A stretch of DNA of 64,000 bases from JACCTI01 sp038237435 (GCA_038237435.1 JBBRYT010000013.1:39667-103666); one strand, 5' to 3'; numbered from the stretch's first letter, positions 17,065-25,908 are shown. Translations and numbers: made by a program. The notes: generated by a model not told the origin, from the letters alone.

Positions 17065-17643
17065 TTACTGCCAAGATAAGACGTCGTCGAAGGTCGGGAC
17101 CTTAGCGTCAGCATCCTTCACTTTATTTTTACCCGAGGAATAAGCGATGACACCTGCGTCCATGGGATCAAAGCCTGCGTTCTTATACGGATTATCGATC
17201 TTATTGTTGTAATCCGAATCAATCGCGATGCTATAGGGCATCCCCCACGGATCATAATATCGGAAATCGCCTCCGATGCCTCCTTTCGGGTTTGAAGAAT
17301 CCTTTGCGGCAGGAATGTTTAAGAACACTACATTCCGCGGATTCTGGGTTGGTTCGTTCCCTCGAATAATATTGAAGAGTTGGTCGTTATTGCCCGCGTA
17401 CGTGTAGCTCTGCGCACTTTGGTTTGCGGGCAGAGGGTATTTGCCATACTCGGTATAAAAGGCACTTACGGCGGTGACGATTTGCGTTATGTCGTTTTTC
17501 GCTTGCACCTTCTTCGCCCTATCCATCATTCCGCCGATTACCGGAAAAGACAGACCGACTAAAATCGCGATAATTGAAATCACCACCAACAGCTCGATGA
17601 GGGTGAAACCGAATTTTGGCCGGTGATTAGATAAAGCGAGCAT
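17065..17643 (-). CDS. Type II secretion GspG-like major pseudopilin
   Basis: A protein of 192 residues with leader MLALSNHRPKFG, then FTLIELLVVISIIAILVGLS. The helix continues into MMDRAKKVQAKNDITQIVTA, and FYTEYGKYPLP with a later YYDPWGMPYSIAID are characteristic of GspG-type major pseudopilins. DAGVIAYSSGKNK is close to the C-terminal calcium-site region of GspG. It is the first gene of the minus-strand operon and would supply the pseudopilus shaft. The 145-base gap upstream separates it from the divergent secretion ATPase genes. Confidence 0.87.
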   Translation of the reverse strand: MLALSNHRPKFGFTLIELLVVISIIAILVGLSFPVIGGMMDRAKKVQAKNDITQIVTAVSAFYTEYGKYPLPANQSAQSYTYAGNNDQLFNIIRGNEPTQNPRNVVFLNIPAAKDSSNPKGGIGGDFRYYDPWGMPYSIAIDSDYNNKIDNPYKNAGFDPMDAGVIAYSSGKNKVKDADAKVPTFDDVLSWQ

Positions 17644-17788
17644 CGCGGTTCGGAGGCTAATTTAGACGCGATTCCAGGCGTTGTAACGGGTGAATTTTGC
17701 CCGACTCTCACCCGGAGCTTGCACCGTTCAAGATCTTTCCGTTCGCCCCTGAAAGTGAGGGCATGCTTCTAGCTTTTACAGGCGAATC
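17644..17788. promoter_or_regulatory. Divergent intergenic region between pseudopilin and ATPase operons
   Basis: A 145-base gap lies between the GspG-like gene (minus) and the MshEN-domain gene (plus). It must carry promoters for both operons, but no convincing -35/-10 pair or sigma54 site could be seen on either strand. Confidence 0.4.
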
Positions 17789-18703
17789 GTGCTGGAACAC
17801 ACGCTATCAGAGGAGGAGCATAGTCAGATCGTCCAAACGATCGAGATGTTTGAGGTCATTACTCAAACACAGCCGGACGACTATCAATCGCTCGAAATCC
17901 TTAAGGACGCCTATAACAAAATAGGCAAGCCGGAGGATTCGCTGCGGGTGTCGCGCAAGCTGGCCGAGGCGTATTTCAACGCCGGCTCTTACACGCACGC
18001 CATGCAGGAGTGCGAAGTGATTTTGCTGAAGGAACCGAGCGCCGCGGAAACGCTGGCCATGCTCGGTGAAATCGAGGCGCGTCTGCAGCAGGCGGGCGAG
18101 TCGCTGGTGCAGGGCGGACCGAAGGGCGGATTGATCGCCACTCCGGGAACGACCGGTATGTCGAGCCCGACGGTGATTCCGACGGGGGAAGGCGGGCTGG
18201 TCGATATGGCGGGGAAGCACGCTCATCTGGCGGAGCGCGGGGACGATCAGCTGGCGAAATTTTTGATCATGCAGCAGCTCTTCCCGGAAGACGAAGTGAC
18301 GGCTGCGCTCGATACGGTAAAGCATTTGAACAAGGACCTGAGCGGGCAAGGGCTGGGCGCGTCGTTGCTCGATAAAATTTGCCGGCAGGACACGGACAAG
18401 CTCGATCGCGCGCTCTCGCAATTGATCGACCGGACGAAGTTTGCCTACGTGCCGCTGGAATATTACGACGCGGATCGGCAGATCGCGCGGATGTTGCCGG
18501 ACCATTTGACGCTGGGCCGGCTAATGGTGCCATTCGATTTGATCAGCCGCACGATCATGGTGGCGTGCTGTAATCCGTTCGACGCGGCGGGTCGCGACGC
18601 GGTGCAGCAATCGCTCGACTACACGGTCTCGTGGTATCTGGCCCGACCGGGCGCGATCGTAAAAACTTTGCAGGACATTTATCGGCTGGAGAGCCGCGCC
18701 TAA
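17789..18703 (+). CDS. TPR plus MshEN-domain protein of the secretion/pilus motor
   Basis: A protein of 304 residues started at GTG 17789. Residues about 1-105 form helical TPR-like repeats (EILKDAYNKIGKPEDSLRVS, AYFNAGSYTHAMQECEVILL). Residues about 155-300 resemble the N-terminal domain of GspE/PilB ATPases (MshEN), with LLDKICRQDTDKLDRALSQL and CCNPFDAAGRDAVQQSLDYT. No ATPase core is present. It ends 12 bases before the full ATPase gene and probably acts with it, perhaps as a ligand-binding (cyclic-di-GMP class) or assembly partner. The stop codon TAA lies within a TTGTTAGGC variant (18698-18706). Confidence 0.75.
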   Translation: MLEHTLSEEEHSQIVQTIEMFEVITQTQPDDYQSLEILKDAYNKIGKPEDSLRVSRKLAEAYFNAGSYTHAMQECEVILLKEPSAAETLAMLGEIEARLQQAGESLVQGGPKGGLIATPGTTGMSSPTVIPTGEGGLVDMAGKHAHLAERGDDQLAKFLIMQQLFPEDEVTAALDTVKHLNKDLSGQGLGASLLDKICRQDTDKLDRALSQLIDRTKFAYVPLEYYDADRQIARMLPDHLTLGRLMVPFDLISRTIMVACCNPFDAAGRDAVQQSLDYTVSWYLARPGAIVKTLQDIYRLESRA

Positions 18704-18715
18704 CAAGTCGTCGCG

Positions 18716-20437
18716 ATGAGAAGTAAATCTTTCGCCGAACGCATCGCCGATGTCCTGATCGAGGACGGTTTGCTCCTGCCGAGCCAGCTGGACGAGGCCA
18801 CCGTTATTCAGCAAAAAGAAGGCGGCCGGCTGCTCAAGATTCTGACCGATCGGCAATTCGTGACCGACCAGGACATGGCCTTCAGCATGGGCCGTTGTCT
18901 GAATACGCCGCCGATCAATCTGGCCAAGGTGCGGGTGCCGGAAGAGATCATGTCGCTCGTGCCGCGGGAAATGGCGAAGGCGAACAAGCTGGTGCCGATC
19001 GCGCGGTTGAACGGAAAACTTTTCGTGGCCATGGCCGACCCGACCAACGTCGTGGCGGTGGACGACGTGAAGCGTCGGGTGCAACTCGAAGTGATTCCGA
19101 TGATCGCGACCGAGCGCGCGGTGGCGGATGCGCTCGCGGGTGTCCACGGCGGCAGCGCGAACATGAGCGCAGTCCTCAAGCAGGTGGCGGAGGACATGTC
19201 GAATGCGGGCGAAGTGGAGGTGCAGTCGAACAAGAACGAAGAGATCGATGTCGATCGTCTCGCGGCTGACACGGAAGACGCGCCCGTCATCAAGATCGTC
19301 AATTTGATTCTGGTCCAGGCGATCAAGGAAAAGGCGTCGGACATTCACATCGAGCCGTTCCAGCGTTCGCTGAAATTGCGTTATCGAATCGACGGCGAAC
19401 TCGTCCTGGCGGAATCGCCGCCGAAAGCGCTGCAGCTCGCGATCACGTCGCGCATCAAAATTCTCGCGGGATTAAATATCGCGGAACGTCGCGTGCCGCA
19501 GGACGGACGTTTCCGTATCAAAGTTCTCGGCAAGGAAGTCGATCTTCGTATTTCGATTTTGCCGACCGCGCACGGCGAGAAAATCGTCATTCGTATTTTG
19601 GATAAAGCGGCTTTGACCGGCTCCATCGACCAGATGGGCATGGATGAAGGCACGCTCGGAAAATTCAAGAGAGCGATCGACGCGCCGCACGGAATGATTC
19701 TCGTGACCGGCCCGACCGGTTCGGGAAAAACGACCACGCTTTACTCAGTGCTGCAGGAGTTGAACAGCCCGCAGTACAACATCGTCACGGTTGAAGACCC
19801 GATCGAATACGAGCTCGCGGGCGTGAACCAGGTGGCGGTGCGCGCGGACATCGGTCTCGATTTCTCGACCGCGCTGCGATCCATCCTACGGCAGGACCCG
19901 GACATCGTGATGGTCGGCGAAATTCGTGACAACGAAACGGCCGACATCGCGGTCAAAGCCGCGCTGACCGGTCACCAAGTGCTCTCCACTTTGCATACGA
20001 ACGACGCGGCCGGCGCGATCACCCGCCTGGACGACATGGGCATCGAGCCGTTCCTGATTTCGAGCTCGGTCATCATGGCCTGCGCGCAACGACTCATTAG
20101 GCGCATTTGCACTAATTGCCGCGAAGAGTTCACCCCCGAGCCGGAAATTTTCCAACAACTCGGAATGGAACCCGCGGAAGGCGCGGTCTTTTATCACGGA
20201 ACCGGTTGCGATCGTTGCAAGAATCGCGGCTATCTCGGACGCGTCGCGATTATCGAAGCATTGCCTGTGACCGAGACCATCCGGCGTTTGATCATCAAAC
20301 GCGCTTCGGCTGCGGTAATTAAAAACCAGGGTGTGACCGAGGGCATGAAAACTTTGCGTATGGCCGGGATCGATAAGGCGCTCGAAGGCGTCACCACGCT
20401 GGAAGAAGTCTGGCGCGTCACGGCCGAGGACCATTAA
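18716..20437 (+). CDS. GspE/PilB-type secretion or pilus assembly ATPase
   Basis: A hexameric AAA-like ATPase at the inner membrane that powers pseudopilus or type IV pilus extension. In its 573 residues the MshEN domain covers about 1-145 and the core about 180-560. Walker A GPTGSGKTTTL begins at residue 332; the Asp box VEDPIEYEL, the Walker B/aspartate segment DIVMVGEIRDNETADIA and the His box TGHQVLSTLHTNDA follow. The zinc-binding CTNC and CDRC pairs are present near 465 and 500. That makes it a GspE/PilB rather than a PilT. It stands between the MshEN-like gene and an MglA/roadblock module. Pilus versus type II secretion cannot be decided here. Confidence 0.92.
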   Translation: MRSKSFAERIADVLIEDGLLLPSQLDEATVIQQKEGGRLLKILTDRQFVTDQDMAFSMGRCLNTPPINLAKVRVPEEIMSLVPREMAKANKLVPIARLNGKLFVAMADPTNVVAVDDVKRRVQLEVIPMIATERAVADALAGVHGGSANMSAVLKQVAEDMSNAGEVEVQSNKNEEIDVDRLAADTEDAPVIKIVNLILVQAIKEKASDIHIEPFQRSLKLRYRIDGELVLAESPPKALQLAITSRIKILAGLNIAERRVPQDGRFRIKVLGKEVDLRISILPTAHGEKIVIRILDKAALTGSIDQMGMDEGTLGKFKRAIDAPHGMILVTGPTGSGKTTTLYSVLQELNSPQYNIVTVEDPIEYELAGVNQVAVRADIGLDFSTALRSILRQDPDIVMVGEIRDNETADIAVKAALTGHQVLSTLHTNDAAGAITRLDDMGIEPFLISSSVIMACAQRLIRRICTNCREEFTPEPEIFQQLGMEPAEGAVFYHGTGCDRCKNRGYLGRVAIIEALPVTETIRRLIIKRASAAVIKNQGVTEGMKTLRMAGIDKALEGVTTLEEVWRVTAEDH

Positions 20438-20440
20438 GCG

Positions 20441-22333
20441 ATGACCATCCCATTTCTGAATTATTTCAAGAAAACGGCGGCGCCGAAAGCGCAGACAGCA
20501 CCGGGGCGTTCCGGAAATGCGTCGATCGACAAATTGCACGGTGCGCGGTTGAGCAAAACCGTCATGCCAAACTCGACGCGGACGGTTGCACCACGGGAAG
20601 AATTCGAAACTGTTCCGCCGCCCGCGCCGCAACCACGCGTCTATTCGTTAGGCGCAAAGGCCCCGGCCGAATTGCCGCCCGCCGTGGCTTTGGCTTTGGA
20701 GCCGACAGTCGAGCGCGTTATCTCGCTGGAACTGCGCGACATCGTCGGGCAGGTGCCGGCCGGTTGGATTCGACCTGTCTCCGATTCCGAGGCTAGCAGG
20801 CGTGTTTTGTTGAAAGCGGCCGAAGTGGAAAAAGGAATGGCCAGCTCGCGACCGTCCGTCGGCCTAACGAGTATTTACAACCAGATTCCGGAAATTTTTG
20901 TCCGACCCGTGCCGCCTTCCGATCAGGCGCAGGTGCCGTTGCCTTTCGCAAAAGTGCTGGAGCAATTTAGCAATGCGCAAACGCGCAATGATCAGTCGCG
21001 CGATCAATCCGTGCCGCAACTGGAGACGCCGTTTTTGCGCGTGACGCTGGAAGATAATTCGCGCTTCGGCACGCCGATGGCGCCGGTGCAAATCTGCGAA
21101 AAACCGCTGGGCAATATGGAACTGGCCACGGCCGAGAACATCGCGGCCGCGCAACCGGAATTGTTTTGCAAGCCGCTGCCACCGCCGCCGGCCCCGCTCG
21201 CTTCGGCCGTGCCGCAATTACCGATTGTGCGCTCGAAAGATGGCAGCCGACCGGTGATCAAATTGCCGGTGGAAGAATTACCGCACGAAGAAATGTCGTC
21301 TGATCCCACGGCGGAAACGACTGCTCCAGTAGCCTCATCCGCGCCGACACGCATTCCATTCAAGATTTCACCGATAGGAACGGGCGCGCCCGCCTCTGAG
21401 AGAGTTCCAGCCTCACGCGGGGCGTCCGTTCCGACTAGTGATGCGGCGCCGGCGCGAATTCCCTTCAAGCTGCCATTGCCTAACGAGTTCAAGGCCGCGC
21501 CAGCAGGGGACAATGGCTTGAAAATTTCGCTCGCGCTCAAACCGGTCTTGATGAGCCTCCCGCCATTTCAACTGGCCGGTGACCTTAAAGACCTGCCGGA
21601 AGACGCGCGCTTCGAAGTGCCGTTTTCGCTCGTGGAATCGCAACTGATGTCGGGTCGCGTCACAGTAAAATCCGAAGAATTCGCGAATCTTTTGCCGACG
21701 GAATTCAGGAATTTTTTCAGCGCCAAGGAAGTTAACGCGCCCGTCTCGTTGCCACTGCAGGATGTTTTGAAAAACCTGCCGGCCGCTTCGTTGCGCATGC
21801 GTGACGATCAGGAACTGCAGGAAAAAGGTTCAGATTTCCAGACGCCCTTTGCCGCGAAAGCAGCGGAAGACGCGAAACGTTTTGCGGCCCCGGTCCCGCG
21901 CAAACCGTTGAAAGGCTTGCCGCAAATTGTACCGACCGCGCCGGAAGCGCCCGTGGTGGCGGCAAAGGAAGAACCGGATGCAAAAACGATCGTGGCCGAT
22001 GCCGCAAAAATGGCCGGCGTGAAAGCCTGCGCCATCATATTCGGCGACGGGCTGAGTCTGGCTGGAAGTCTTCCGGTCGAGTTCGAGGCGGAAGGTTTAT
22101 GCGCGATGGCGCCTTCGTTCCTGCAGCGGCTGGCGGATCACCTCACCTCTACGAAATTGGGCGGCCTTCGCTCCATGACAGTTTCCTGCGCGAAAGCCGC
22201 GATCACATTTTTCATGCACGAAAATCTTTGTCTGGTCGCCTTGCACACCAAGGAAGAGCTGACCGCGGATGTTCGCGAACGCCTCGCGCAAATCGTGCAA
22301 CAACTGTCCAAAAAATATTCGAAACCAGTCTAG
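20441..22333 (+). CDS. Long Pro/Ala-rich protein with C-terminal roadblock/LC7 domain
   Basis: A protein of 630 residues starting 3 bases after the ATPase gene. Residues about 1-500 are low complexity but contain recurring short modules of the type L-P-F-x-x-V-L/E-x-x-x (PLPFAKVLEQF, EVPFSLVESQL, SLPLQDVLKNL), possibly repeated binding peptides. Residues about 510-625 fit a roadblock/LC7 fold (MAGVKACAIIFGDGLSLAGS and FFMHENLCLVALHTKEEL). Roadblock proteins bind small GTPases, and the next genes encode one plus another roadblock protein. The gene probably acts as a scaffold linking the GTPase to the motor; this is inferred from order. Confidence 0.72.
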   Translation: MTIPFLNYFKKTAAPKAQTAPGRSGNASIDKLHGARLSKTVMPNSTRTVAPREEFETVPPPAPQPRVYSLGAKAPAELPPAVALALEPTVERVISLELRDIVGQVPAGWIRPVSDSEASRRVLLKAAEVEKGMASSRPSVGLTSIYNQIPEIFVRPVPPSDQAQVPLPFAKVLEQFSNAQTRNDQSRDQSVPQLETPFLRVTLEDNSRFGTPMAPVQICEKPLGNMELATAENIAAAQPELFCKPLPPPPAPLASAVPQLPIVRSKDGSRPVIKLPVEELPHEEMSSDPTAETTAPVASSAPTRIPFKISPIGTGAPASERVPASRGASVPTSDAAPARIPFKLPLPNEFKAAPAGDNGLKISLALKPVLMSLPPFQLAGDLKDLPEDARFEVPFSLVESQLMSGRVTVKSEEFANLLPTEFRNFFSAKEVNAPVSLPLQDVLKNLPAASLRMRDDQELQEKGSDFQTPFAAKAAEDAKRFAAPVPRKPLKGLPQIVPTAPEAPVVAAKEEPDAKTIVADAAKMAGVKACAIIFGDGLSLAGSLPVEFEAEGLCAMAPSFLQRLADHLTSTKLGGLRSMTVSCAKAAITFFMHENLCLVALHTKEELTADVRERLAQIVQQLSKKYSKPV

Positions 22334-22341
22334 GAGTTCAC

Positions 22342-23010
22342 ATGTCGATCATCAATTACGCGAGCCGCGAGATTCAGTTCAAAATCGTTTATTACGGTCC
22401 TGCCCTCTGCGGCAAAACGACCAATCTAGGCTACATCCATCAGCGGATTAATCCGGAAAACCGTGGCGACCTGGTCTCGCTAGCCACGGCGGCCGATCGC
22501 ACTTTGTTCTTCGATTTCCTGCCGCTGAACGCGGTCGTCATTAAAGGCTTCGTAACGAAGTTCCAGCTCTACACAGTGCCCGGTCAGGTCATTTACAACG
22601 CCACGCGCCAGCTCGTTTTGCGCAGCGTGGACGGAATAGTTTTCGTGGCTGATTCGCAGTGGGAAAAAATGGAGGAGAACGTCGAGAGCTTCAAAAATCT
22701 CGAAGACAACCTCGCGAAACAGAACGTCTCAATCGAGGACATTCCTTACGTTCTGCAGTACAACAAACGCGACCTCGAAAATGTCGCGCCGGTTAATTAT
22801 CTCGAATACGTGTTGAACAATCGAAAGAAGCGTGTGCAGAGCTTCGAGGTCATTTCCAGCACAGGCCAGAATGTTTTCGCTTCGCTCAATGCTGTTTCGC
22901 AGATCCTGCTGCACAAGTTCAGCAAACAAAGCGATCCCCCGAAAAAGACGCCAGCGCCGGTAGTTGTGCCTAACGAGTCCACCGTCAAAGCGCAGACTGC
23001 AAATGTATGA
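22342..23010 (+). CDS. mglA: MglA-like Ras-family GTPase
   Basis: MglA-type GTPases set cell polarity and recruit type IV pilus or gliding proteins to a pole. The start is ATG 22342, preceded by AGGAG (22332-22336). The 222-residue protein has the P-loop GPALCGKTTNLG (19-30), an MglA-like switch region (TLFFDFLPLNAVVIKG and YTVPGQVIYNATRQL), and NKRD in LQYNKRDLENV for guanine recognition. The C-terminal tail KTPAPVVVPNESTVK is disordered. ATGA overlap joins it to the roadblock gene downstream, the usual MglA-MglB pairing in the reverse gene order. Confidence 0.88.
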   Translation: MSIINYASREIQFKIVYYGPALCGKTTNLGYIHQRINPENRGDLVSLATAADRTLFFDFLPLNAVVIKGFVTKFQLYTVPGQVIYNATRQLVLRSVDGIVFVADSQWEKMEENVESFKNLEDNLAKQNVSIEDIPYVLQYNKRDLENVAPVNYLEYVLNNRKKRVQSFEVISSTGQNVFASLNAVSQILLHKFSKQSDPPKKTPAPVVVPNESTVKAQTANV

Positions 23011-23483
23011 ACGCCATCCCTTGCCTAACGATTGAAGACGTCGCCACGCTCGACGGCGTGCTCGGCGAATTCCTCAAGAAATCGGAATCCGATCTCACGG
23101 TCGTGATCGATCGCGGAGGCAATGTCATTTCACAATTTGGCGACATGAGCGTGATGGATGTCACTGTCATCGCCGCGCTCGCCGCGGGATCGTTCGCCGC
23201 CACCAAGGAACTCGCGCGGCGCATCGGGGAATTGGAATTCAACGCGCTCTACCATCAGGGCAACGGCAATCACATCTTCATGAACTCGATCGATGATGAC
23301 ACCATCATGATCACGGTTTTCGGACGACGCACGACCGTCGGCCTGGTGCGATTTTATTCCGCCAGCACCGCGCAACAGGTCGCTCAGATCCTGAAGAACC
23401 TCTCCACCGGTGGCCATGGCTTCTCCTTCGACGCGTCCGATATCACCCAGACGCCGGTCTTCGCCGATACCTCGGCAGCCTAA
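23007..23483 (+). CDS. mglB: MglB-like roadblock/LC7 protein
   Basis: A protein of 158 residues with a single roadblock/LC7 domain: LDGVLGEFLKKSESDLTVVI, then DRGGNVISQFG, and an alternating helix-strand pattern up to residue 130. MglB is the GTPase-activating partner of MglA and sits at the lagging pole in Myxococcus. The first codons overlap the mglA stop. The end overlaps the convergent fabF stop by 4 bases (TAA against TAG), leaving no room for a terminator. It follows a second roadblock domain two genes upstream, so the module has two candidate partners for one GTPase. Confidence 0.82.
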   Translation: MNAIPCLTIEDVATLDGVLGEFLKKSESDLTVVIDRGGNVISQFGDMSVMDVTVIAALAAGSFAATKELARRIGELEFNALYHQGNGNHIFMNSIDDDTIMITVFGRRTTVGLVRFYSASTAQQVAQILKNLSTGGHGFSFDASDITQTPVFADTSAA

Positions 23484-24727
23484 CCGGTAAACTCGCGCGC
23501 AACGAGCGTCGCGTTGTGTCCGCCGAAGCCGAAGGAGTTGTTGACCGCTACGCGCACTTTCTTCTGTTTCGCGGTCAGCGGTGTGTAATCGAGATCGCAT
23601 TCCGGATCGGGATTTTCGAGATTGATCGTGGGCGGAATAACCGAATCGCGCATGGCCAGCGCGCACGCCGCCATTTCTATTGCGCCTGCGCCGCCTAACA
23701 AGTGGCCGGTCATCGATTTGGTCGAGCTGATCGAAACTGTTTTTGCGGATTCGCCGAAGACGGTTTTGATCGCTTTTGTTTCCGCGATGTCACCGAGACC
23801 GGTCGAAGTGGCGTGCGCATTAATGTAATCCACCTCGGATGGATTCACTTTGGCGTGAGCCAACGCGATTTGCATCGCGCGCGCCGCACCGCTGCCATCG
23901 GGTGGCGGTGCGGTCATATGATGAGCGTCCGCCGTCGCGCCGTAACCGATAAGCTCGCAGTAGATTCGCGCGTCGCGCGCTTTCGCGTGTTCCAATTCCT
24001 CGACCACCACCACGCCCGCGCCTTCACCCATCACGAAGCCGTCGCGGTCCCGATCCCAGGGGCGCGAGGCGCGCTGCGGGTCGTCGTTTCGTAAACTGAG
24101 CGCCTTCATGGATGCGAAAGCACCCACGCCGATGGGCACGATTGCAGCCTCCGATCCGCCCGCGAGAAAAATATCCGCATCGCCGAATTTGATAATGCGC
24201 CACGATTCACCGATCGCATTATTCGAGGTGGCGCAGGCGGTGACGATGCAAAGATTCGGTCCCTGCAAGCCGTACTCCATCGAAATTATTCCGCTGGCCA
24301 TGTTGCTGATCAGCATGGGGATGGTGAAAGGCGACATGCGCGTCGGACCTTTCGTTAGCAGATTGGAGTGCTGATCTTCCAGCGTCTGCAAACCGCCGAT
24401 GCCGCTGCTCACGATCACACCGAAGCGCTCGCGATTGACCTTCTCCAAATCGATTCCACTATCCGCTTTGGCCATGACCGCGGCGGCCATGGATAATTGC
24501 ACGAAGCGATCGGTGCGGCGCGCGTCTTTCGGATTCTTGAAAAAATCTTTGGGCTCAAAGTTGCGAACTTCGCCGCCGATCTTGCAGTCGAAACCGCTCG
24601 TGTCGAAGGCGTCGATCGTGCCGATGCCGCTGCGACCATTCGTTAGGCTGTCCCAGAAAGTGGGGATATCGTTACCGACAGGCGTGACTACACCAAGTCC
24701 GGTGATGACAACTCTGCGATCATTCAT
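23480..24727 (-). CDS. fabF: 3-oxoacyl-ACP synthase II
   Basis: Condenses malonyl-ACP with acyl-ACP in fatty acid elongation, in the cytoplasm. The start is taken at ATG 24727 (MNDRRVVITGLGVVTPVGND), which gives 415 residues, the usual size; the longer frame upstream runs into the next gene. The nucleophile Cys lies in CIVTACATSNNA, the two active histidines in NAHATSTGLGD and NNSFGFGGHNA. It starts 2 bases after the GuaB3-like gene stops, so the two are co-transcribed. No acpP or fabG is adjacent, unlike in many bacteria. Confidence 0.95.
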   Translation of the reverse strand: MNDRRVVITGLGVVTPVGNDIPTFWDSLTNGRSGIGTIDAFDTSGFDCKIGGEVRNFEPKDFFKNPKDARRTDRFVQLSMAAAVMAKADSGIDLEKVNRERFGVIVSSGIGGLQTLEDQHSNLLTKGPTRMSPFTIPMLISNMASGIISMEYGLQGPNLCIVTACATSNNAIGESWRIIKFGDADIFLAGGSEAAIVPIGVGAFASMKALSLRNDDPQRASRPWDRDRDGFVMGEGAGVVVVEELEHAKARDARIYCELIGYGATADAHHMTAPPPDGSGAARAMQIALAHAKVNPSEVDYINAHATSTGLGDIAETKAIKTVFGESAKTVSISSTKSMTGHLLGGAGAIEMAACALAMRDSVIPPTINLENPDPECDLDYTPLTAKQKKVRVAVNNSFGFGGHNATLVAREFTG

Positions 24728-24729
24728 GG

Positions 24730-25908
24730 TCAGCGGGTTCCCATTCCCACACTTTGCACAGTCTGGAAAAGTTTTCCCTCCGTTTTGATCGAGGGCGCGA
24801 TGATGATTTCCGTTTGTTGAAATTCCGAAATGTCGCGCGCGCCGACATTGCCCATGCAAGTGGTGATGGCGCCGACGAGATTCTGCGAACCGTCGTCCAC
24901 CTCAGCGGGACCGAAAAGAATTTGTTTCAATGAGCCGGTCGCGCCGACTTTGATGCGCGTGCCGCGCGGAAGATTCGCGTGCGGCGTGGCCATGCCCCAA
25001 TGGTAACCGCGCCCGGGTGCTTCGTATGCTTTCGCAAACGCGCTCCCAACCATGACGGCATCCGAGCCGCAGGCCAGCGCCTTACAAACGTCGCCGCCCT
25101 TGCTCATACCGCCGTCGGTAATGATTGGAACGTAGCGGGAAGTTTTTTTGAAATAAGCATCGCGCGCCGCAGCGCAATCAACCGTGGCCGTGACTTGCGG
25201 CACGCCGAGACCAAGCACGCCGCGCGACGTGCAGGCCGCCCCGGGGCCGACGCCAATCAAAACTGCGGCCGGTCCGCATTCCATGATTTCGAAGGTCACA
25301 TCGTAGCCGACGGTGTTGCCGACGATGACGGGAATGCGCATCTCGCCGCAAAATTTCGCCAGGTCTAACGACTTATATTCCGATGAGATGTGGCGCACGG
25401 TTGAGACTGTGCTTTGCACGACAAAAACATCCGCGCCCGCTTCCTGCGCGATCGCGCCGAATTGCTCGGCCTTTTGCGGAATAGAACTGACAGCGGCGAT
25501 CGCGCCGGCGTCTTTCATCTGCTTAATGCGCGCCCGGATCAAATCTTCCTGCACCGGCTCCAAATAAATTTTTTGCAGCAGCGCGGTGATTTCCGATTTG
25601 TCGGTCTCGACGACTTTTTGCAGAACCTCCTGCGGATTCTTGTAGCGCGTCTGCACGCCTTCGAGATTCAAGACGGCTAGCCCGCCGAGCTTGCTCATCT
25701 CGATCGCGAACTTCACATCGACCACGCCATCCATCGCGCTGGCCAAAATAGGAATTTTCAGTTCGATCGGTTTTGCATCGCGTCGTGGGATACGAAAAGT
25801 CGTATCGACTTCATTCGGATTAATCGTCATGCGGCCGGGGACGAGTGCGATCTCGTCGAAACCGTAGGTCACTCGTGCTTTGCGATTTCTGCCAATCCAC
25901 ATTCCCAT
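24730..25908 (-). CDS. GuaB3-family IMP dehydrogenase-like protein
   Basis: A TIM-barrel protein of 392 residues in the IMPDH/GMPR family without the CBS pair of true GuaB. The beginning GRNRKARVTYGFDEIALVPG, the catalytic Cys loop GPGAACTSRGVLGLG and the flap region YHWGMATPHANLPRGT match GuaB3 proteins, known from Actinobacteria, Cyanobacteria and others. GuaB3 enzymes have been reported as purine-salvage GMP reductases in at least one cyanobacterium; the reaction here is not certain. It lies between a zinc-ribbon gene and fabF in one tight operon. A true guaB is probably elsewhere. Confidence 0.85.
   Translation of the reverse strand: MGMWIGRNRKARVTYGFDEIALVPGRMTINPNEVDTTFRIPRRDAKPIELKIPILASAMDGVVDVKFAIEMSKLGGLAVLNLEGVQTRYKNPQEVLQKVVETDKSEITALLQKIYLEPVQEDLIRARIKQMKDAGAIAAVSSIPQKAEQFGAIAQEAGADVFVVQSTVSTVRHISSEYKSLDLAKFCGEMRIPVIVGNTVGYDVTFEIMECGPAAVLIGVGPGAACTSRGVLGLGVPQVTATVDCAAARDAYFKKTSRYVPIITDGGMSKGGDVCKALACGSDAVMVGSAFAKAYEAPGRGYHWGMATPHANLPRGTRIKVGATGSLKQILFGPAEVDDGSQNLVGAITTCMGNVGARDISEFQQTEIIIAPSIKTEGKLFQTVQSVGMGTR

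Noticed and set aside
22099..22341. 81 additional residues before MglA
   Set aside because: They lie inside the roadblock gene in another frame; the ATG at 22342 has a proper AGGAG and the family start.
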